This document shows, piece by piece, positions 60,001-64,000 of a DNA stretch of 64,000 nucleotides (position 1 is the stretch's first letter; every line of letters starts with the position of its first letter). Under the pieces are notes generated by a model. The model did no database searches. It was not told where the DNA came from and saw only the letters and a program-made list of their open reading frames with translations. The translations under genes and the position numbers were made by a program. Origin of the DNA: Corbicula japonica (Eukaryota > Mollusca > Bivalvia > Venerida > Cyrenidae); NCBI GenBank assembly GCA_038501625.1, contig JAZAYU010000171.1, forward strand, positions 372,001-436,000, given 5' to 3'.

Positions 60001-63000
60001 ATTTGTTTTGGTTATCCCTGACCAAAATCCGACCAGTGCAGATCCTCCATATATACGTATTTTTACGCATGTATCACCATTGAAGATCCAGATCAGTCTG
60101 CACATCTGTGACGTCTGATCAGGATCAACACTGGTCACATATTGGTCAGAAATAACCTAATGAATCAAAAAGCGAACAGTTTAGATCCTGATCAGACGGC
60201 ACGGATGTTCCGGCTGATCTGATCGCCCTCACAATTAAGGTGTTTCTATGGAGGAAAGGGTTAAACCACCATTACCTGTACACATTCTTTTGAAATAAAG
60301 TTAATTTGCTTTATTGATTTTAAATTGTATGTTTTCTGGATACAAGTCCCTGATGGAAATTAAGTCTCGGTCTCAGATGAGTGACCTTTGTCAAACTATT
60401 TTGAATAGTGTCTTGATCCTCTAAGGTATATAAGTCTATAGGAAAATTTTGGATAAGCTATGAAAAGCTACTTGATTTGCCATGTTATTGGCTAAATAAT
60501 GCACCCATTTTTTCTCCATTGCAGGCGTAGTACTTAGCTTAACCAGTTACTCCTTAAATAAGATCAGCATGCACATCAACTGTCTGATCAGGCTAAACAC
60601 TGTTTGATTCTTGGGTCAAATAACCGAGTGAATCTAAAGTGAACACTCAATAAATCTCGATCCAACTGCACATTTATGCAGGCCGATCATGATCTACCTA
60701 GTATACACATAGGTTATAAACTGTATCGATGGAGGGAAGTTTGTAAAGTGGACCTAACATAGCAATATTTTTAGCTCGACTATTCGAAGAATATGTCGAG
60801 CTATTGTACTCACTTGGGCGTCGGCATCGGCGTTGCCGTCGGCGTCCCGCTTTGGTTAAAGTTTGCGTGCAAGCTACTGATATCTTAAAAACTACTATAG
60901 CTACAGCTTTAAAACTTGGCACACTTGTTCATCATCATGTCCCGAGTATGTATGCCAAGAACCATAACTCTAACTTTCATTTTGATCAAATTATGGCCCT
61001 TTTTCGACTAAGAATTTCAGGTTAAAGTTTGCGTGCAAGCTAATGTACAGACACATAACTTCAATATAACTTATACAACAGCTTTGAAACTTGGCACACT
61101 TGTTCATCATCATGTCCCGAGTGTGTATGCCAAGAACCATGACTCTAACTTTCATTTTGATCAAATTATGGCCCTTTTTTGACTTAGAATTTCAGGTTAA
61201 AGTTTGCGTGCAAGCTACTGTACAAACACATAACTTCAATACTACTAATACTACAGCTTTGAAACTTGACACACTTGTTCATCATCATGTCCCGAGTGTG
61301 TATGCCAAGAACCATAACTCTAACTTTCATTTTGATCAAATTATAGTCCTTTTTCAACTTAGAATTTCAGGTTAAAGTTTGCGTGCAAGCTAGTTACTTT
61401 CATACTTCTTGTACTATAGCTTTGAAACTTTCAAAACTTGTTAACCATCATGACCCTGACTATGTATGCCAAGAACCATAACTCTTTCTTTAATTTTTAA
61501 TCAAATTATGGCCCTTTTTCAACTTAGAATTTCAGGTTAAAGTATGCGTGCAAGCTAGTTACTTTCATACTTCTTGTTCTATAGCTTTGAAACTTGTTCA
61601 CTATCATGACCCTGACTATGTATGCTAAGAACCATAACTCTTTCTTTGATTTATATCAAATTATTGCCCTTTTTAGACTTAGAAATTAAGGTTAAAGTTT
61701 GTGTGCAAGGTGGTGAAACCTCATATCTTTCATTCTATTAAAACAACAACTTTAAAACTTTGTATACCTTTATTTTATCATACATCAGGTTGATTTTCAA
61801 AGGCCCATAACTCATCCTTGCTTTTTTTATTTAATTTTTGCCCTTTTTCGCTTAGAAATTAGAATTAAGACTTAGAAATTATGGTTAAAGTTTCAATGTT
61901 AGTGTTTTTCATAGGTAATGCTATAGAAAAGGTTTAAAACAGATGTACTTCACATACTTTGGTTGAAAGTGTTGAGTGGTTATACTATACTATACTATAC
62001 TATACTATACTATACTATACTATACTATACTATACTATACTATACTATACTATACATACACCACACCACACCACACCACACCACACCACACCACACCACA
62101 CCACACCACACCCACCCACCCACCCACCCACCCACCAGCACCCCCACCACCACCACCCACCCCACACCTTCCCACCCACCCAACACCCACCTCCCACCAC
62201 CACCTTCCACCACCACCACCACCCACCCCACACCCACCCACCCACCACCACCCACCACACCACACCACAACCCACCACCACCACCCATCCCCCACCCACC
62301 CACCCACCACCCCCCAACACCCACCCATCCACCCACCCACCACCACCCCACACCCACCCACCCCACCCACCCCACACCCACCCACCCACCCACCCACCAC
62401 CACCCCCTACCACTACCCACCACCACAACCCACCCCCCACCCACACACACCCACCCACCACCCCCACCACCACCCCCCAACCCACCCACCCCCACATCCA
62501 CCCACCCACCACCACTCCACACCCACCCACCCACCCACCCCACACCCACCCACCCACCACCACCCCCTACCACTACCCACCACCACCACCCACCACCACC
62601 CACCATACCACACCACACTACCACCACCCCCCACCACATACCACCAACACCACCACCATCAATAACACCAACAACACAACCAACAATAACACAAATAACA
62701 ACAACTACACCACCAACAACTCCGTCAACAACACCACCAACAACAACATCAACACCAACAATAGCATAAACAACCACCACCAACAGCAACAACACTGACA
62801 ACAACACCACCACCACCAACAACAACAACACCAACAACACAACCAACAAAAACCCCAATAACAACAACAACACCAACAACACCACCAACAACAACACCAC
62901 CAACAACACCGTCAACAACACCACCAACAACAATACCATACCTTACTATACTACACCACACTATAGGTGGGCAGGGGTGTATGGACTGGGTTTTGTAAAC

Positions 63001-63415
63001 CCTCTTAAAAAACTACAATAATAAATTAAGTGTAATTTATTGATTTCCTAACTTGGATTAAGAAACTTTTGCTCATGTGTGTGTGTTGGGTGTCATAAAC
63101 TCCTGAATCACTCCCCAGTTTAAATGAAGCCCAGTTTTAAATGTGCTTAAATATGTCTGACTTCGAATATTCGAGCGTGCTGTCGTTTCCGACTGGCTCT
63201 TGTTTATGTTATATTTATCTGAAAATATGAAATTTTGCATATATTTCAGGTATATCAGGATTGATATGGATGTTGTGTATGAGATACATTTTAATTAATC
63301 GCCATAGACATAAATATATGCCATTTGTCTCGGTAGACAAAAAACCGCCACCAGCTACGCCCAAAGAACAGTCATCTACCCCCTGGGTAACACTATTCTT
63401 CAAAGCATCATTCTG
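45045..63415 (+). CDS. SLC17A9: SLC17A9 (VNUT)-like vesicular transporter, 5' part, with alternative exons
   Basis: Exons: 45045-45084 (MNRLKQWMDDIGQ), 52393-52514, 53235-53454, one of three alternatives (55849-55948, 57159-57258, 57398-57497), 59716-59789 and 63250-63415. The last exon ends in mid-codon, and the gene runs past the window. All junctions keep frame. TM1 region HWMIGLFCGCATLYSCRTVM and then SISKELGW; TM2 SVLSAFFWGYTMTQFLGGYL, then the MFS A-motif SDRVGG; TM3 PIAACCWSLVTF; TM4 FSRVLLGIFQG. After the alternative exon come TLLCGSLGSLIMETYGWQMV and FYFLGISGLIWMLCMRYILI. The match is to SLC17A9, the vesicular nucleotide (ATP) transporter, over other SLC17 members. Roughly the first half is present; TM7-12 lie outside. 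The link from exon 1 to exon 2 (7.3 kb intron) rests on frame and position only and is the weakest part. Confidence 0.88.
45136..48529. mobile_element. 3.4 kb element with CAGGCTGTCAACC ends and a 6 bp TSD
   Basis: Left end CAGGCTGTCAACCgattCCT, right end the inverse (AGGTCATCTCC side) ending GGTTGACAGCCTG. TGGTCT occurs immediately outside both ends (45130-45135 and 48530-48535). Each subterminal region carries many TCCTATATTT motifs, in the same orientation at both ends as read on the + strand. Inside lie a roughly 167 bp tandem array (45952-47060) and short ORFs (for example 47856-48266 -, 48144-48350 +) that I do not recognise. Located in intron 1 of the SLC17A9-like gene. hAT-like CAGG ends are suggestive only. 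Confidence 0.7.
45907..47060 (+). repeat. Tandem array, about 167 bp unit, 7-8 copies
   Basis: Begins 'tttatgccctcggcatctag'. Units start with ggttaacctgtttcggcaag at about 45952, 46118, 46285, 46453 and 46619, a shortened one near 46776, then 46869 and a worn last copy near 47033. The unit continues 'gatatttctcaatttctaca' and 'gacaagttacataactctgg'. Confidence 0.85.
48785..51158. mobile_element. Long-TIR element, arms about 350 bp, interrupted by an hAT-type insertion
   Basis: The outer arms (tcacaggaacctgaatttct at 48789, inverse at about 51138-51157) and inner arms (49956-50225 and about 50840-51090, for example gttggaccctatatacatat) are reverse complements. They share 'acactcagttctacacc'-like and 'tccactccattgcgtgac' blocks. 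The loop is 50226-50840. The left arm is split by the element at 48839-49955. No transposase recognised. Confidence 0.75.
48839..49955. mobile_element. 1117 bp hAT-like element with 5 bp TSD
   Basis: Left end cagggttcgacattaa, right end ttaacgtcgaaccctg (one mismatch when inverted). atatg lies on both sides (48834-48838 and 49956-49960). The opposite arm of the host element shows the uninterrupted sequence catatatgatgttgg with a single atatg. An internal 32 bp stem is formed by 49131-49162 and 49186-49217 (core aaaatgcccgtatgtatacg). No transposase recognised. Confidence 0.85.
51159..52392 (+). other. SLC17A9-like intron 1, distal part, no clear feature
   Basis: Mostly unique AT-rich sequence. 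51630-51740 holds four or five spaced ttcccaaaatgg motifs, an imperfect short-period repeat. Confidence 0.45.
52866..53106. repeat. Family A copy, degenerate
   Basis: Order of blocks intact; termini tgactctttactgc and attgggttaa. Confidence 0.7.
53491..53880. repeat. Family A copy carrying a complete family B insertion
   Basis: Family A sequence is interrupted at about 53647 and resumes at about 53789. Ends gagtaaagggttaa. Confidence 0.8.
53651..53788. repeat. Family B fold-back element, ataaccttgg sub-type
   Basis: Arms nearly identical to 8353-8490, with only a handful of differences between the two copies 45 kb apart, so both are young or recently copied. Confidence 0.85.
54977..55135. 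repeat. Family A copy, degenerate
   Basis: 'gagtgtagatccagatcatt' and 'ccagatcagactgcacagat' blocks; ends lost. Confidence 0.55.
55190..55265. repeat. Family A half copy
   Basis: One stem only ('gtagatccagatcactgtgc' / 'ctctgatcagcatctacact'). Confidence 0.65.
55478..55718. repeat. Family A copy, full length
   Basis: Ends 130 bp before alternative exon 4a. Confidence 0.85.
55849..55948 (+). CDS. SLC17A9-like alternative exon 4a
   Basis: Acceptor tttgtag, donor gtgagt. 100 nt; completes a Gly codon at the left and leaves GG at the right. Encodes GVYMPSITSF then IGQFVQQIERSSFSAFVVAG and TYGG. It is the most diverged of the three: about 10 of 34 positions match 4c. It keeps the leading G, P5, the E-R-S of the loop and the A-G of TM5. 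Confidence 0.85.
56820..57030. repeat. Family A copy
   Basis: Lies between alternative exons 4a and 4b; the left stem is shortened and the right terminus worn. Confidence 0.7.
57159..57258 (+). CDS. SLC17A9-like alternative exon 4b
   Basis: Acceptor tttattag, donor gtaaga. 100 nt, same phase as 4a and 4c. Encodes GFHYPGISSLVSRKI, then DQNERSLAYSLICSGTHLG. Identical to 4c at 25 of 34 positions, so 4b and 4c are the younger duplicate pair. Confidence 0.9.
57398..57497 (+). CDS. SLC17A9-like alternative exon 4c
   Basis: Acceptor acccaacag, donor gtaagc. 100 nt, same phase. Encodes GFHYPGFSSLISRKI, then PEHERSLTYSIICAGSHLG. By recall it is the closest to vertebrate SLC17A9 (…TYSI-AGS--G). Only 139 nt separates it from 4b. 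Confidence 0.9.
57678..57849. repeat. Family A copy, internally deleted
   Basis: Termini ttaaccttttacacc and gttaagggttaa; 30 bp before the next copy. Confidence 0.8.
57880..58089. repeat. Family A copy, second stem collapsed
   Basis: The second half is reduced to the perfect palindrome gtttagatctggatctaaac. Ends gtacaggaatgggttaa. Confidence 0.85.
58385..59215 (+). repeat. Minisatellite built on 'caatcatgtaac' units
   Basis: Dozens of irregular units of about 24-30 bp (cagccaatcatgtaacatat ctggcag and variants). They are most regular between 58640 and 59060. Located in the intron downstream of the alternative exons. Confidence 0.85.
59889..60264. repeat. Chimeric family A double copy
   Basis: The first copy breaks off at cagatcctcc and switches at once to ccatatatacgtatttttac, the 5' part of a second copy, which then runs to ggaggaaagggttaa. 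The junction shares tcctcca, suggesting fusion at a short match. Confidence 0.8.
60537..60740. repeat. Family A copy, degenerate
   Basis: 'aagatcagcatgcacatc' and 'aggccgatcatgatctacct' blocks; ends cgatggagggaa. Confidence 0.6.
60774..63176 (+). repeat. Composite tandem-repeat element (gctcga-tattcgaag ends)
   Basis: gctcgactattcgaag at 60774-60789 and its inverse cttcgaatattcgagc at 63161-63176 mark the ends. Five to six units of about 175 bp (ggttaaagtttgcgtgcaag ... gatcaaattatggccctttt) run from about 60855 to 61850. They are followed by the simple-sequence tracts at 61980-62942. No gene; apparent ORFs here are translations of repeats. Located in the SLC17A9-like intron before exon 63250. 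Confidence 0.8.
61980..62942 (+). repeat. Simple-sequence tract: (TATAC)n, (CCACA)n, (CCCACC)n, (CAACAC)n
   Basis: (ctata)n to about 62055, (ccaca)n 62061-62110, mixed ccca/ccacc to about 62640, then caa/cac-rich to 62942. The + strand of 62056-62942 contains almost no G and little T. Confidence 0.95.
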
Positions 63416-63562
63416 GTGAGTCTGGTTGCTTTTCTTTCATTTTATCCCACATTACTAACTTTGCTTTCAATCAGTGTGTTTTTATTGAATGCTTGATCAA
63501 TACAAGACTGTAGCTAAGTATGTATTAGAACTCAATTCATCCAACTGCTATACCAATAAGCT

Positions 63563-64000
63563 ACGAGGGATGATTCAAAAGTTTTGTCACTGCCTCGATT
63601 ACACATCAAATTGATGTCAGATTGTTTTATGTTAAGTATATACTGATAAACAAACATGATTTAAGTTATATTAAGCAATAATATTTTAAGTTTAACAGTT
63701 ACACTGCTGAAAAAATGATGTTTTGATAAAACCGCTATGAGCTAACCGCCTCACACCGAATTTTCAGTGTTTCCCGGTTAAAGTTTATAAATTTCAGAAA
63801 AAAAAACACACAAAAGCAGAAGAAACATTTTTGACGTGATGCCATAAAATGTTCTGAGCCGCAGTTTAAGTATCAATAAGGTGATTGCACGTTAACTTTC
63901 GCAATGCATAGTTGACAAATATCTTTTAAAACAAGAAAATGTTGAAAGTTTTAAATATGTCGCATGGCGCGATATTACATTTTTGCTACAAGCTAGGAAA
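63563..64000 (+). mobile_element. Possible left end of a mariner-like element, running off the window
   Basis: tacgagggatgattcaaaag at 63562-63581 resembles the terminal repeat of mariner transposons (TA followed by CGAGG...TCAAAAAGT). The right end and any transposase are outside the window. Confidence 0.4.

Noticed and set aside
60804..61375. ORFs with repeated residues
   Set aside because: They follow the roughly 175 bp tandem unit and end with it; no domain.
61959..62939. Long ORFs on both strands (up to about 299 codons)
   Set aside because: They are translations of simple repeats (Pro/His/Thr or Gly/Val/Trp runs), open only because the tract lacks stop-forming bases.

Overview
The window is eukaryotic nuclear DNA: intron-rich, AT-rich, with GT-AG introns and a very high load of short interspersed repeats. 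The gene set (VPS28, a CIB1-type EF-hand protein, CIMIP2C, an SLC17A9-like transporter) is animal. Several tandem-repeat modules ('tatgcccccaccatgaaatgg', 'gtgtcgccc', 'ttagctcgactattcgaag') are of a kind I associate with bivalve molluscs. I cannot fix the genus.

Layout, left to right. 978-2101 (+) holds the last three coding exons of a tyrosine-motif protein that resembles the tail of a SKAP-type adaptor (tentative). 2102-11200 is an intergenic region between convergent genes and is full of repeats. 11201-22888 (-) is a complete nine-exon VPS28 gene (ESCRT-I, 220 aa). 22889-25616 is the head-to-head interval between VPS28 and CIB1 and contains a 1.3 kb inverted-repeat element with many copies of a GGCCGTTTT motif. 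25617-35410 (+) is a complete seven-exon CIB1-like gene (184 aa). 35411-40277 is the convergent interval after CIB1. 40278-44620 (-) is a complete four-exon CIMIP2C/FAM166C-type ciliary gene (201 aa). A 424 bp head-to-head interval follows. From 45045 (+) to beyond the right edge lies an SLC17A9/VNUT-like vesicular transporter, of which the first six exon positions are present.

The most notable finding is in the SLC17A9-like gene. Three homologous exons lie in tandem at 55849-55948, 57159-57258 and 57398-57497. Each is exactly 100 nt, has the same splice phase and encodes an alternative version of the same segment (end of TM4, the TM4-5 loop, start of TM5). Using exactly one keeps the frame and using two breaks it, which is the layout of a mutually exclusive exon cassette in a transporter's substrate pathway.

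The rest is mobile and repeated DNA. About 30 copies of one palindromic MITE-like family (called A here) and about 11 copies of a near-perfect fold-back family (B) lie mostly in introns and gene tails. There are several non-autonomous DNA transposons with visible target-site duplications: 8 bp at 4195-5197, 6 bp at 45136-48529, 5 bp at 48839-49955, and TA at 13656-13832, 20217-22069 and 39157-39395. The 5 bp case is confirmed by an empty site in the opposite arm of the host element. There are also long tandem arrays, one carrying seven AAGGTCAAGGTCA motifs inside CIB1 intron 3, and a roughly 960 bp tract almost free of G on the + strand. I saw no tRNA, rRNA or CRISPR, and no intact transposase.
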